Assembly: GCF_013363995.1 (NCBI RefSeq)
Contig: NZ_JABWGO010000002.1
Location: 124,001-188,000 of the forward strand
Origin: Nonomuraea rhodomycinica
GTDB lineage: Bacteria > Actinomycetota > Actinomycetes > Streptosporangiales > Streptosporangiaceae
Length of the DNA: 64,000 nt
Direction: 5' to 3'
A program made the translations under genes and the position numbers. Every line of letters begins with the position of its first letter. Position 1 is the first letter of the stretch. Positions 16,528 to 24,804 of the stretch are shown piece after piece. Below the pieces are notes generated by a model. It saw only the letters and a list, made by a program, of their open reading frames with translations. It ran no database searches and had not been told where the DNA came from.

Positions 16528-16749
16528 TCAGCGGCGTCTGGCGATCCTCGCGATCACCGCGACCAGGCCGGAGAAGCCGAGCCCGACCACCACGAGACCC
16601 ACCAGCGCCAGCGGGTCCTTCAGCCCGCCCGTCAGCACGAGCGCGCCCAGCGCCACGAACAGCATGCCGCTGAGCAGCGCCATCCAGTCCGTGCGGTGGG
16701 TGCCGCGCACCGGCTCCAGCTCCTCGCCCGCCTCACGCTCACGCGGCAC
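16528..16749 (-). CDS. Small two-helix membrane protein
   Basis: Predicted 73-residue protein of unknown function. A charged N-terminus (PREREAGEELEPV) is followed by two hydrophobic helices (ALLSGMLFVALGALVLTG and ALVGLVVVGLGFSGLVAV) and a basic tail ARIARRR, so the tail is probably cytoplasmic. The GTG at 16747-16749 overlaps the 3' end of the PspC/LiaF gene by 11 nt, indicating coupled translation. It probably works with that envelope-stress membrane protein. Confidence 0.65.
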   Translation of the reverse strand: MPREREAGEELEPVRGTHRTDWMALLSGMLFVALGALVLTGGLKDPLALVGLVVVGLGFSGLVAVIARIARRR

Positions 16750-18334
16750 GGCGCACCTCCATGTCGCCGAAGCCGCTCCTCAGGTTCAGCACGATGGTCG
16801 ACACCGGTTCCTTGGTCGTCGTCTCGGGCTCCAGCACCTTGTCGAAGCGGATGTCCGTGCCGCCCCTGATCGACTGGTCGATCTGGATGTCGCCCACCTT
16901 GTTGCTCGCGTGCACCTCGACCCGGGTCTCCGACGGCACGATCACGGTCAGCTCGCCGAGGTTGACCCGCGCGTTCAGGGTCAGGCTCGTGCCGGGCGCC
17001 ATCCTCAGCTCCGACAGGTCCAGCCGGCCCTCGCCCAGCGCCACCTCGTACGGGCGGTCGGCCTCCGCGGCCGTGCGCGGCGTCCACACGTAGTCGCCGA
17101 CGTTGCGCGGCAGGCCGCCCACCATCATGGCGAAGGCCAGCAGGAACGCCACGCCGGTGCCCGCCGCCACCAGCCCCGCGCCGCGGCCCCACCAGGCGGC
17201 GACCAGCAGGCCGACGCCGATCGTCACGAGCACGGCGCCGCCGACGACGGCCGGGCTCACACCCGCGCCCGAGCGGGCTTGGACGGCCACGATGATCCCT
17301 CCAACGATGAACGCCAGCAGCACGGTGATGGGGCCGATGAACGACGGGGGCCGCCGCGGCCTGCGGGGCCGCGGCACGGGCCGGCCGTACAGGACCGGGT
17401 CGTAGGGGGAGTAGCCGGCGCCGGCGCCGGCGCGTCTGCGCGGGTCCAGCGGCTGGTACGCCTCACCCGGCGAGAACGGGGGGAACGGCGGGCGCGGCGG
17501 GAACGCGTCGCGCGGCCGCTGCGGGCCGCTCGGCTGGAACGGGCCCCGGGGCGCGAACGGCTCGGCCGACGGCGAGGCGGCCCTGGCGGCGCTCTCGGCG
17601 GCCGGCGGCTCCTCGGTGCGGAACTCGGGGGCGTCCGGAGCGTCCGCGGCGGGCGCGGCCTGGTCGGGAGCGGCGGCCTGCGCGGGGGCGGCGGCCTGCT
17701 CGGGCGCGGCGCTCGCCGCGTGTCCGGAGGGCGGCGCCGCGTACTCCTGGGCGGACGGGCCGGCCGTCCCCTGGGCGAAGGCCCGCGTGACGCCCTGCGA
17801 CGGCGATCCCGGCTGGTACGGACGGGAGGCGGCCGGCGCCGGCGGGTAGACCGGCGGCGGCGGGTAGGCGCCCGGCGCCGGGCGGCGGTTGAGCCGCTCC
17901 GGCATCGAACGGAGCAGACCGAGCAGGTCCACGCCCCTGGAGTGCGCCGCGAGCAGCGAGACCGCCAGCAGCAGGCCCACCACCAGCGTGCCCGTGTCGA
18001 GCCAGACCGTCGTGAGGTTGATCGCCAGGCCGAACCCGAACACCGCCGTGAGCAGCGCCATCACGGTCTCGGCGTCGAAGTCGCGCCGGGTCCACTGCTC
18101 GATCCAGCCCGGCCGGCCGTTCGGCTCCTTCATGAGCAGGAACGCGGCGATGTAGAGGAACATGCCGATGCCCGAGCCGAACAGCAGCATCGCGAACCCC
18201 ACCCGGAACACCACCGGGTCGATCCCGGTCTGCCGCCCCAGCCCGGCGCAGATGCCGAGCAGGAAACGCCCCTCGGAGCTGCGTCGCAGCGACCGGGGAG
18301 GCGCGGCGGGCGTCTTCGGCGGTGCCTCTGTCAT
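16739..18334 (-). CDS. PspC-domain / LiaF-like membrane protein
   Basis: Envelope-stress type membrane protein of 531 residues. A PspC domain is at about 15-75 (GRFLLGICAGLGRQTGIDP then a membrane helix). Further helices lie near 90-130, then a long Pro/Ala-rich cytoplasmic stretch (about 145-330), four helices at about 340-425, and a C-terminal beta-rich LiaF/DUF2154-like domain (LGELTVIVP, NKVGDIQID, SGFGDMEV). LiaF proteins act as inhibitors of partner kinases in Firmicutes, which is a plausible role here since a PspC-domain kinase is encoded divergently 112 bp away. This functional link is inference. Confidence 0.82.
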   Translation of the reverse strand: MTEAPPKTPAAPPRSLRRSSEGRFLLGICAGLGRQTGIDPVVFRVGFAMLLFGSGIGMFLYIAAFLLMKEPNGRPGWIEQWTRRDFDAETVMALLTAVFGFGLAINLTTVWLDTGTLVVGLLLAVSLLAAHSRGVDLLGLLRSMPERLNRRPAPGAYPPPPVYPPAPAASRPYQPGSPSQGVTRAFAQGTAGPSAQEYAAPPSGHAASAAPEQAAAPAQAAAPDQAAPAADAPDAPEFRTEEPPAAESAARAASPSAEPFAPRGPFQPSGPQRPRDAFPPRPPFPPFSPGEAYQPLDPRRRAGAGAGYSPYDPVLYGRPVPRPRRPRRPPSFIGPITVLLAFIVGGIIVAVQARSGAGVSPAVVGGAVLVTIGVGLLVAAWWGRGAGLVAAGTGVAFLLAFAMMVGGLPRNVGDYVWTPRTAAEADRPYEVALGEGRLDLSELRMAPGTSLTLNARVNLGELTVIVPSETRVEVHASNKVGDIQIDQSIRGGTDIRFDKVLEPETTTKEPVSTIVLNLRSGFGDMEVRRAA

Positions 18335-18446
18335 GCCCCTATCGTGGCCCGGAGCGCGGCGGGCCGCATCCGGGACACCCCTGACCGGACCCGGGGGTCG
18401 TTCCCTGATGCCGCTTTCGCCCGCTCCGTGTGACGATGACGGTGTT

Positions 18447-19655
18447 ATGGCTGACCAGAAGACTCTTGCCGAGCCCGGTGGCGACGCGCCCTACCGCCGG
18501 ATGACACGGCCCATGGAGGGCCGCCTCCTCGGAGGTGTGGCGCAGGGCCTCGCCGCCCAGCTCAAGCTCGACCCGGTCGTGATCCGGCTGATGTTCGTGC
18601 TGCTGAGCGTGGTGGGCGGAGTCGGCGTGGTGGCGTACGCGGTGCTCTGGATGATCGCGCCGCGCGAGCCGTACGAGGGGGCGCCGCCGCCGCGCGACTG
18701 GAGCCAGCTCGCCGCGTTCAGCGCGATCGGCGTGGCGCTGCTCGCGTTCGGCTGGCTGACGGGGGCGTCCAAGGGCGGCATCGGCATGCTGCCGTTCGCG
18801 GTGGGCGGCATCGGCGCGCTCATCCTGTGGCAGCAGGCCGATCCCGAGCGGCGCAAGGGCTGGGTGAGCGGCGCCACCAAGAGCATCCGCGGCAACCGGG
18901 TGCGCACGCTGCTCGGCGTGACGCTCGTCGTCATCGGCGCGATCGGCTTCCTGGCCGCCGAGGGGGAGCTGGCCGCCGCCCAGCCGGGGCTGCTGTTCAC
19001 CGGGGTCGTGGTCGGCGGCCTCACCGTGATCGCCGCACCGTGGCTCGCCGGCCTGTGGAAGGAGCTCCAGCTCGAACGGCGGGAGCGCATCCGGCAGGAG
19101 GAGCGGGCCGAGGTGGCCGCGATGGTCCACGACTCGGTGCTGCACACGCTCACGCTGATCCAGCGGGTCGCGCACGACCAGCGCGAGGTGGTGCGCCTGG
19201 CCCGCGCGCAGGAGCGCGACCTGCGCAACTGGCTCTACCAGCCGGCGCAGGACGCGGACGCGACGCTGGCCGCGGCCGTCCGCCGGATCGCCGCCGAGGA
19301 GGAGGACGCGCACGGCGTGGCCATCGAGGTGGTCTGCGTCGGCGACATGGACATCGACGCGGGCGGCCGGCTCGCCGCCATGCTGAAGGCGTCGCGGCAG
19401 GCGATGGTCAACGCCGCCAAGTACTCGGGAAGTCCTACCATCTCGGTGTACGCCGAAGTCGAGGGTGACGAGGCCACCATTTTCGTGAAGGATCGCGGCA
19501 AGGGGTTCGACCTGGACGCGGTCCCGCTCGACCGGATGGGCATCAGGGAGTCCATCATCGGGAGAATGGAGCGCCACGGCGGCACGGCCAGAGTGCGCAC
19601 CGAGCCGGGTGAGGGCACCGAGGTGATGCTGACGATGAAGATCGACAGGGATTGA
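18447..19655 (+). CDS. PspC-domain sensor histidine kinase
   Basis: Membrane sensor kinase of 402 residues. An N-terminal PspC domain (RPMEGRLLGGVAQGLAAQL, then a helix) is followed by several membrane helices up to about residue 205. The dimerisation segment has the phospho-acceptor His in AAMVHDSVLHTL, of the NarL-partner (HisKA_3-like) type. The ATPase domain contains NAAKYSG, VKDRGKGFDLD and GIRESIIGRMERHGG. ATG 18447 is the first good start after the divergent gap with the PspC/LiaF gene. It lies 11 bp upstream of its response regulator. Likely senses envelope stress. Confidence 0.87.
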   Translation: MADQKTLAEPGGDAPYRRMTRPMEGRLLGGVAQGLAAQLKLDPVVIRLMFVLLSVVGGVGVVAYAVLWMIAPREPYEGAPPPRDWSQLAAFSAIGVALLAFGWLTGASKGGIGMLPFAVGGIGALILWQQADPERRKGWVSGATKSIRGNRVRTLLGVTLVVIGAIGFLAAEGELAAAQPGLLFTGVVVGGLTVIAAPWLAGLWKELQLERRERIRQEERAEVAAMVHDSVLHTLTLIQRVAHDQREVVRLARAQERDLRNWLYQPAQDADATLAAAVRRIAAEEEDAHGVAIEVVCVGDMDIDAGGRLAAMLKASRQAMVNAAKYSGSPTISVYAEVEGDEATIFVKDRGKGFDLDAVPLDRMGIRESIIGRMERHGGTARVRTEPGEGTEVMLTMKIDRD

Positions 19656-19666
19656 GGGACAGGGCC

Positions 19667-20299
19667 ATGACTCGCGTACTGATCGTGGACGACCACCGGC
19701 TGTTCCGCTCGGGGGTGCGGGCCGAGCTGGGCGACTCGATCCAGGTGGTGGGCGAGGCCGAGGACGTCGAGACGGCGGTGAAGGCCATCGCCGAGCTGCA
19801 GCCCGACGTGGTGCTGCTGGACGTGCACATGCCCGGCGGCGGCGGCCAGGAGGTGCTGCGCCGGGTGCTCGGCTCGGGCTCGCAGGTGCGCTTCCTCGCC
19901 CTGTCGGTGTCGGACGCGGCCGAGGACGTGATCGGCGTCATCCGGGGCGGCGCGCGGGGCTACGTCACCAAGAACATCAGCGGCCGGGAGCTGACCGACG
20001 CGATCCGCCGCGTGGCCGAGGGCGACGCGGTGTTCTCGCCGCGGCTGGCGGGGTTCGTGCTGGACGCGTTCGCCTCGTCGGAGGCGCCGTCGATCGACCC
20101 GGAGCTCGACTCGCTGACGCAGCGCGAGCGCGAGGTGCTGCGGCTGATCGCGCGCGGCTACGCGTACAAGGAGATCGCCAAGGAGCTGTTCATCTCGGTG
20201 AAGACGGTCGAGACGCACGTGTCGTCGGTGCTGCGCAAGCTGCAGCTGTCCAACCGGCACGAGCTGTCGCGCTGGGCCACCGCGCGCCGGCTCGTTTAA
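19667..20299 (+). CDS. LuxR/NarL-family response regulator
   Basis: Cytoplasmic DNA-binding response regulator of 210 residues, cognate to the kinase just upstream. The receiver domain (1-120) has the acidic pair in VLIVDDH, the phospho-Asp in VVLLDVHMPG and the conserved Lys in YVTKNIS. The C-terminal HTH (about 145-205) reads LTQREREVLRLIARG and KTVETHVSSVLRKL. ATG 19667 is preferred because GAGGGAC lies seven bases upstream; a TTG at 19652 would overlap the kinase stop. Probable targets include the divergent PspC genes. Confidence 0.9.
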   Translation: MTRVLIVDDHRLFRSGVRAELGDSIQVVGEAEDVETAVKAIAELQPDVVLLDVHMPGGGGQEVLRRVLGSGSQVRFLALSVSDAAEDVIGVIRGGARGYVTKNISGRELTDAIRRVAEGDAVFSPRLAGFVLDAFASSEAPSIDPELDSLTQREREVLRLIARGYAYKEIAKELFISVKTVETHVSSVLRKLQLSNRHELSRWATARRLV

Positions 20300-20357
20300 T
20301 CCTCCTTTAGTCCGCGATTTCTGGCCTAAAAAGGCTGCGTTGGGGAAATTTCGGTGT

Positions 20358-21821
20358 ATGGGGAGGGATGTGCCGGTCGTCGTTTTCAGCCGGGACGACC
20401 GCCGGAAATATCGGGAAAAGGTACGACGATGCCTTGATGTCTTCGCCCAGATGCTCCGCGAGTCCCGTTTCGAGGACGAGCGGCCGCTGGCCGGCCTGGA
20501 GATCGAGGTCAACATCGTCGACGCGATCGGCGAGCCCGCCATGTGCAACGCCGCCGTCCTGGGCGCCATCCAGGAGCCCGACTGGGCCACCGAGCTGGGC
20601 CAGTTCAACATCGAGATCAACATCGAGCCCCAGGACCTGGGCGGCGACGGCGCCCTCAGGCTGGAGAACGACGTCCGCGCCCGCCTCAACCACGCCGAGT
20701 CGCGGGCCCGCTCGCAGGGCGGCCATCTCGTCCTGATCGGCATCCTGCCCACGCTGCGGGAGGAGGACATCAGCGAGGCCACCCTGTCCGCCAACCCCCG
20801 CTACCGGCTGCTCAACGAGCAGATCTTCGCCGCCCGCGGCGAGGACCTCCACCTGTCCATCGAGGGCCCCGAGATCCTGGACACCCACGCCGACAGCATC
20901 ACGCCCGAGGCGGCCTGCACCAGCGTGCAGCTCCACCTCCAGGTCAGCCCCGAGGCGTTCGCCGCCCACTGGAACGCCGCCCAGGCCATCGCCGGGCCGC
21001 AGGTGGCCGTCGCCGCCAACTCGCCGTACCTGTTCGGCAAGGAACTGCACCGCGAGACCAGGATCACCCTGTTCGAGCAGGCCACCGACACCCGGCCGGA
21101 CGAGCTCAAGGCGCAGGGCGTCCGCCCGCGCGTGTGGTTCGGCGAGCGGTGGATCACCAGCGTCTTCGACCTGTTCGAGGAGAACGTCCGCTACTTCCCG
21201 GCGCTGCTGCCCCTGTGCGAGGCCGAGGACCCCGAGGACGCGCTGAAGGCCGGACAGATCCCCGAGCTGGCCGAGCTGACGCTGCACAACGGCACCGTCT
21301 ACCGCTGGAACCGGCCGGTGTACGCCGTCGCCGGCGGCCGGCCCCACCTGCGCGTGGAGAACCGCGTGCTGCCCGCCGGACCGTCGGTGGCCGACATCGC
21401 CGCCAACGCCGCCTTCTACTACGGCCTGATGCGCGTCCTGCCGCACTCCGGGCGCCCCGTCTGGAGCCAGATGTCGTTCGCCGCCGCCGAGGAGAACCTC
21501 AACGCCGCCGCCCGCCACGGCCTGGACGCCATGCTGTACTGGCCCGGGCTCGGCGAGGTGCCGGCCGCCGAGCTCATCCTGCGCCGCCTGCTCCCGATGG
21601 CCCACGAGGGGCTCGCCGTACGGGGCGTGGACCCCGCCGTCGCCGACCGGCTGCTCGGCATCATCGAGGCGCGCTGCCTGACCGGCCGTACCGGGGCGAG
21701 CTGGCAGGTGGACAAGGTCAACGCGCTGGGCGGCGACCGGCACGACGCGCTGCGGCGGATGACGCTCGACTACATCACGCACATGCACGCCAACGAACCG
21801 GTGCACACGTGGGACGTGTGA
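20358..21821 (+). CDS. Glutamate-cysteine ligase family 2 protein
   Basis: ATP-dependent carboxylate-amine ligase of the GCS2 type, 487 residues. Such proteins join glutamate to cysteine or a related amine. GLEIEVNIVD near residue 47 and NIEINIEPQDL near 87 carry the family's acidic metal ligands, and HLSIEGPEIL and QLHLQVSP follow. Actinobacteria make mycothiol rather than glutathione, so this may serve ergothioneine or another gamma-glutamyl pathway. ATG 20358 (MGRDVPVVVFSRDDR) is favoured, with GGGGAA upstream; TTG 20340 is possible. Its stop overlaps a possible GTG of the next gene. Confidence 0.75.
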   Translation: MGRDVPVVVFSRDDRRKYREKVRRCLDVFAQMLRESRFEDERPLAGLEIEVNIVDAIGEPAMCNAAVLGAIQEPDWATELGQFNIEINIEPQDLGGDGALRLENDVRARLNHAESRARSQGGHLVLIGILPTLREEDISEATLSANPRYRLLNEQIFAARGEDLHLSIEGPEILDTHADSITPEAACTSVQLHLQVSPEAFAAHWNAAQAIAGPQVAVAANSPYLFGKELHRETRITLFEQATDTRPDELKAQGVRPRVWFGERWITSVFDLFEENVRYFPALLPLCEAEDPEDALKAGQIPELAELTLHNGTVYRWNRPVYAVAGGRPHLRVENRVLPAGPSVADIAANAAFYYGLMRVLPHSGRPVWSQMSFAAAEENLNAAARHGLDAMLYWPGLGEVPAAELILRRLLPMAHEGLAVRGVDPAVADRLLGIIEARCLTGRTGASWQVDKVNALGGDRHDALRRMTLDYITHMHANEPVHTWDV

Positions 21822-21841
21822 CCGATGCGCGCGCGGGAACG

Positions 21842-22501
21842 GTGAAGCGCGTGAAACGCCCCGGCGCGCTCGCTCTCGCGCTCCTGCTCTCCTGTGCCCT
21901 GGTCGCGTCGTGCGGGCTCACCCAGCGCGCGTCGCGCAACGTCCAGGGCGACGACAGCTTCGCGGGCGACGTGCGGGCGGCGCGGTCCCTGACGGAGCAG
22001 TTCTGGCAGCAGCAGTTCGCCGCGTCCGGACGCACCTACCAGCCCATCACCCGCTTCGTCGCCTACTCCGGAAGCGACGGCCCGAGCTGCGCCGGCGAGC
22101 CGGCCGTACCGCAGAACGCCTTCTACTGCCCGGACGGCCACTTCATCGCCTACGACCGGGACTGGATGGAGAGCCTCTGGAACGAGATGGGCGACGGATC
22201 GGTCTACCTGATCATCCCGCACGAGTTCGGGCACGCCGTGCAGGCCCAGCTCCAGACCGGCTTCCGGCTCAACGTCCAGGCCGAGCTGCAGGCCGACTGC
22301 TACGCGGGCGGCACCCTGTCGGCCCTGGTCCGGTCGGGCGCGCTGCGCGCCGAGCCGGGGGACGAGGACGAGCTGCTGCTCAACCTGGAGGCGGCCGGCG
22401 ACCCCACGGACGACTGGCTCGACCCGGCCGCCCACGGCACGGCGGAGCAGCGCCAGCAGTCCTTCGCGACCGGCTACGACGAGGGCGTCACGGCCTGCTG
22501 A
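21842..22501 (+). CDS. Neutral zinc metallopeptidase lipoprotein
   Basis: Predicted exported lipoprotein of about 219 residues with a zinc metallopeptidase fold (YpfJ-like putative neutral zinc metallopeptidase family). A basic N-terminus and hydrophobic stretch end in a lipobox (LVASC, Cys about 24). The catalytic motif HEFGH is in IIPHEFGHAVQAQ, and the Glu-rich ELQADCYAG stretch gives the third zinc ligand. The start is uncertain. GTG 21842 and GTG 21851 fit a lipoprotein signal, while GTG 21818 would overlap the upstream stop by 4 nt and suggest an operon with the GCS2 ligase. Confidence 0.8.
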   Translation: MKRVKRPGALALALLLSCALVASCGLTQRASRNVQGDDSFAGDVRAARSLTEQFWQQQFAASGRTYQPITRFVAYSGSDGPSCAGEPAVPQNAFYCPDGHFIAYDRDWMESLWNEMGDGSVYLIIPHEFGHAVQAQLQTGFRLNVQAELQADCYAGGTLSALVRSGALRAEPGDEDELLLNLEAAGDPTDDWLDPAAHGTAEQRQQSFATGYDEGVTAC

Positions 22502-22523
22502 CCCCGCCCGCCCGGAGCACCCG

Positions 22524-22583
22524 CTCAGGTCGTACGCGCTCAGGTCGTACGCGCCGAGGTCGTACGCGCCGAGGTCGTACGCG
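22524..22583. repeat. 15-bp tandem repeat, four copies
   Basis: Four head-to-tail 15-bp units fill 22524-22583. Units 1 and 2 are CTCAGGTCGTACGCG, and units 3 and 4 are CCGAGGTCGTACGCG. Each pair is perfect. The array starts 22 bp after the metallopeptidase stop and ends 56 bp before whiB. No convincing coding frame uses it. Confidence 0.95.
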
Positions 22584-22639
22584 AAGGTCAACCCAGAGGA
22601 TGATGCGGCCGATCACCCGCCGGGAATACCGTTGGCGCC

Positions 22640-22897
22640 ATGCCATTGGAGGAGACCGGCTGGCTGCGACGGGGCGCCTGCAGATCCAGCGATCCTGAGC
22701 TCTTCTTTCCGCTCGCGCCCTCGGCGGCCCAGGAGCGGCGCGCCAAAGCGGTGTGCGCCGGCTGCGAGGTTCTGGCGGAGTGCGGGGCCTACGCGTTACG
22801 CGCGGGGGAGACGGAGGGCATCTGGGGCGGCCTCACCCCCCAGGAGCGCCGCCGTTCCCGCTTCCCCGACGGCTGGCGCACCCGCGCCTCGGCCTGA
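22640..22897 (+). CDS. WhiB-family iron-sulfur transcription factor
   Basis: Small actinobacterial regulator, 85 residues, expected to bind a [4Fe-4S] cluster and a sigma factor region. The four cysteines are at positions 14, 39, 42 and 48 in the classic C-x24-C-x2-C-x5-C spacing. The turn GIWGG is at 60-64, followed by a basic tail (TPQERRRSR) for DNA binding. It is monocistronic, with a repeat array upstream and a long non-coding repeat region downstream. Which Wbl subclass it belongs to cannot be decided from the sequence alone. Confidence 0.9.
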   Translation: MPLEETGWLRRGACRSSDPELFFPLAPSAAQERRAKAVCAGCEVLAECGAYALRAGETEGIWGGLTPQERRRSRFPDGWRTRASA

Positions 22898-23294
22898 GCG
22901 GCGCCCGCGGGCGCTCGTTGGACACCTGAGCGCCCACGGCCCGCGGAGGCAGTCCGTGCGCGTACGCATTCGGAACCCGGCACTCGCGGATCAGGCTGCA
23001 CGCCCGCAAGAGGTGCGCCCGGCACCCGGGGCCAGATCGCCCGCGAATGGTGCGCTTGGCACCAGCGAATGCCGGGCCCGGCGCTCGCGGACCGGGCGGT
23101 GCGCCGGCGGGAGGCGCGGTCCGGCACTCGCGGACCGGGCGGTGCGCCGGCGGGAGGTGCGGTCCGGCGCTCGCGGACCCGGTCGCGTCCCCGCGGAAGG
23201 TGTGCTCAGCGGCGCGCGTTCGAACCGTGTGCCCTCAAAGCCGGGTGTCCGTCGGCGCAGGGCGTGGCGGCCGGCGGGGACGTAGCCTGCAGGG
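22898..23294. other. Non-coding, repeat-bearing gap between whiB and CPBP gene
   Basis: About 400 bp without a supportable gene. The middle (22979-23182) is a degenerate 43-bp tandem array. Open frames across it are simple Arg/Gly/Ala strings with no start signals and change with the 43-bp period, so they are not called. Confidence 0.7.
22979..23182. repeat. 43-bp degenerate tandem repeat array
   Basis: Units starting at 23080, 23123 and 23166 share GGC(G/A)CTCGCGGACC followed by GGGCGGTGCGCCGGCGGGAG. The first two full units differ at only two positions and the third is cut after about 17 bases. A more diverged unit begins at 22979. The 43-bp period is not a multiple of three, which argues against coding. 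Confidence 0.88.
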
Positions 23295-23987
23295 GTGCTG
23301 ATCGCGTCGATCGCCGTGCTGGCCGCGGCCAACGTGCTGAACAACCGGGTCGCCCCGCGCCTGGCCCCCCTGACCTCCGCCGCCGCCACCGCCGCGCTGG
23401 TGGCCATGGCGCGCCGGTCCGGGGCGTCCTGGGCGGAGCTCGGGTTCGAGCATCCTCGCAGGGGCGCCCTGACCGGCGGCGTCTTGGCCGCGGGCGTGGC
23501 CGCCGTCTACACGGCCGGCGTCGCCCTCCCCGCCACCAGGCGGCTGTTCCGCGACGAGCGGGCCCTGTCGCTGTCGCACGCCCGCGCCCTGGAGGAGGCC
23601 CTGATCCAGGTGCCCTTCGGCACGGTCCTGCTGGAGGAGGTCGGTTTCCGGGGCGCCCTGTACGGCATGCTGCGCCGCGCCCACGGCACGGCGGCGGCCA
23701 CGGCGGTCTCGTCGGCGCTGTTCGGGCTCTGGCACGTGCTGCCCGCGATCGACATGGCCCGCGCCAACCCGTCCCTCGGCGCGCTCACGGCGGGGGAGCG
23801 GCCGGGCCCGCTCGCCACGGGCCGCGTGGTGGCGGGCAGCGTGCTGTCGACGGGCGCGGCCGGGGTGCTGTTCTGCGAACTGCGCCGCCGCGCCGGCCTC
23901 CTGGCCCCGGCCATGCTGCACACGGCGACCAACTCCCTCGGCTACCTGTTCGCCCGCCTCGCCGCCAAGCCTTCACCCGAGGGGTGA
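23295..23987 (+). CDS. CPBP family intramembrane glutamic protease
   Basis: Multi-pass membrane protein of 230 residues in the CAAX protease/bacteriocin-processing (CPBP, Abi) family. The catalytic motif EExxxR appears as LLEEVGFRG (about residue 115). A second motif is FGLWHVLP, with the conserved His near 152, and the last is HTATNSLGY. The GTG at 23295 follows AGGGG. Substrates of actinobacterial CPBP proteins are mostly unknown. No prenylation or bacteriocin gene is adjacent. Confidence 0.83.
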   Translation: MLIASIAVLAAANVLNNRVAPRLAPLTSAAATAALVAMARRSGASWAELGFEHPRRGALTGGVLAAGVAAVYTAGVALPATRRLFRDERALSLSHARALEEALIQVPFGTVLLEEVGFRGALYGMLRRAHGTAAATAVSSALFGLWHVLPAIDMARANPSLGALTAGERPGPLATGRVVAGSVLSTGAAGVLFCELRRRAGLLAPAMLHTATNSLGYLFARLAAKPSPEG

Positions 23988-24087
23988 GGATTCTCCTCCG
24001 ACGGCCAGAGGGCCCCTGAAGGGCTCGGCCACGATCCCCTAGCGTCTCCGTCACGCCATTCCGTGTTCGCGTGTTCACGGTAAGTGC

Positions 24088-24116
24088 GTATATCAAGATC
24101 ACGATCTGTGATATAC
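24088..24116. promoter_or_regulatory. 29-bp palindromic operator upstream of vapBC
   Basis: Arms GTATATCA (24088-24095) and TGATATAC (24109-24116) enclose a nested AGATC/GATCT pair. It is AT-rich in a GC-rich region and ends 26 bp before the vapB start. VapBC complexes normally repress their own promoter through such palindromes, so autoregulation is likely. Confidence 0.75.
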
Positions 24117-24142
24117 CCTGGAGGTAACGGAGGTGATGCCCC

Positions 24143-24343
24143 TTGCGTACGGTCATCGACATCGACAAGGAGCTCCTGGAGAAGGCCCAGGAGGAGTTGG
24201 GCACGAAGAACATGAAGGAGACGGTCCACGTCGCCCTGGCGGAGGTCGCCGAAAGGGCAAGGCGCCGCGAAGCATTCGAATTCTGGACCTCCAGGGACAA
24301 TACCGATCTGCTGGATCCGGAGATCATGAAGCAGGCGTGGTAG
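24143..24343 (+). CDS. vapB: VapB-type antitoxin
   Basis: Antitoxin of a type II toxin-antitoxin pair, 66 residues. The N-terminal half (RTVIDIDKELLEKAQ, then KETVHVALAEVAERARRR) is a ribbon-helix-helix-type DNA-binding segment of the VapB/DUF2191 group. The C-terminus (LDPEIMKQAW) would bind and block the PIN toxin. Translation starts at TTG 24143, placed by GGAGGTGA at 24129-24136. Codon use is less GC-biased than in neighbours (GAA, AAT, TTC and GAT appear), a hint of horizontal transfer. It overlaps vapC by 7 nt. Confidence 0.87.
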   Translation: MRTVIDIDKELLEKAQEELGTKNMKETVHVALAEVAERARRREAFEFWTSRDNTDLLDPEIMKQAW

Positions 24344-24765
24344 CCACCGGCGTGGTCTATCTGATCGACAAGAGCGCTCTGGCACGGATGCCCCAGTCCG
24401 CCGTCGCGCGGGCGTTGGAGCCGCTCATGCTCGACAAGATGCTGGCCGTCTGCACGGTCACAGAACTCGAGGTGCTCTACAGCGCTCGCGACCCGGCTGG
24501 ATATGAGCTCGATGCCCTGCACCTTCGCAGCGACTTCCTCCACCTGCCCATCGACGCGGACGTGCAAGAGCGGGCTCTGCACGTGCAGGGCATGCTGGCC
24601 CGCAAGTCGCAGCATCGCGCTGTCGGCGCCAACGACCTGCTGATCGCGGCCTGCGCCGAGGTGCACGGGGCCACGATCCTGCACTACGACCGGGATTTCG
24701 ACGTCATCGCCGAGGTCACCGGGCAGCCGTCCCTCTGGGTCGTGCCGCCCGGGTCCGTCTCGTAG
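24337..24765 (+). CDS. vapC: VapC-type PIN-domain ribonuclease toxin
   Basis: Toxin of the pair, about 142 residues, predicted to cut a specific tRNA or rRNA using Mg2+. Acidic residues of the PIN site are seen in YLIDKSAL (first Asp), TELEVLY (Glu), GANDLLI (Asp) and YDRDFD (Asp). The first motif reads D-K-S rather than the usual D-T/S-S, a small departure. GTG 24337 overlaps vapB; GTG 24352 is the alternative. It shares the vapB operator. Confidence 0.87.
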   Translation: MVATGVVYLIDKSALARMPQSAVARALEPLMLDKMLAVCTVTELEVLYSARDPAGYELDALHLRSDFLHLPIDADVQERALHVQGMLARKSQHRAVGANDLLIAACAEVHGATILHYDRDFDVIAEVTGQPSLWVVPPGSVS

Positions 24766-24804
24766 CCGGCGCGCGGGGGCGTCGCGCGCTCCGGGAATCG
24801 CCCG

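Noticed and set aside
23069..23294. Arg/Gly/Ala-rich frame through the 43-bp array
   Set aside because: The array period shifts the frame and there is no start signal, so it was treated as non-coding.
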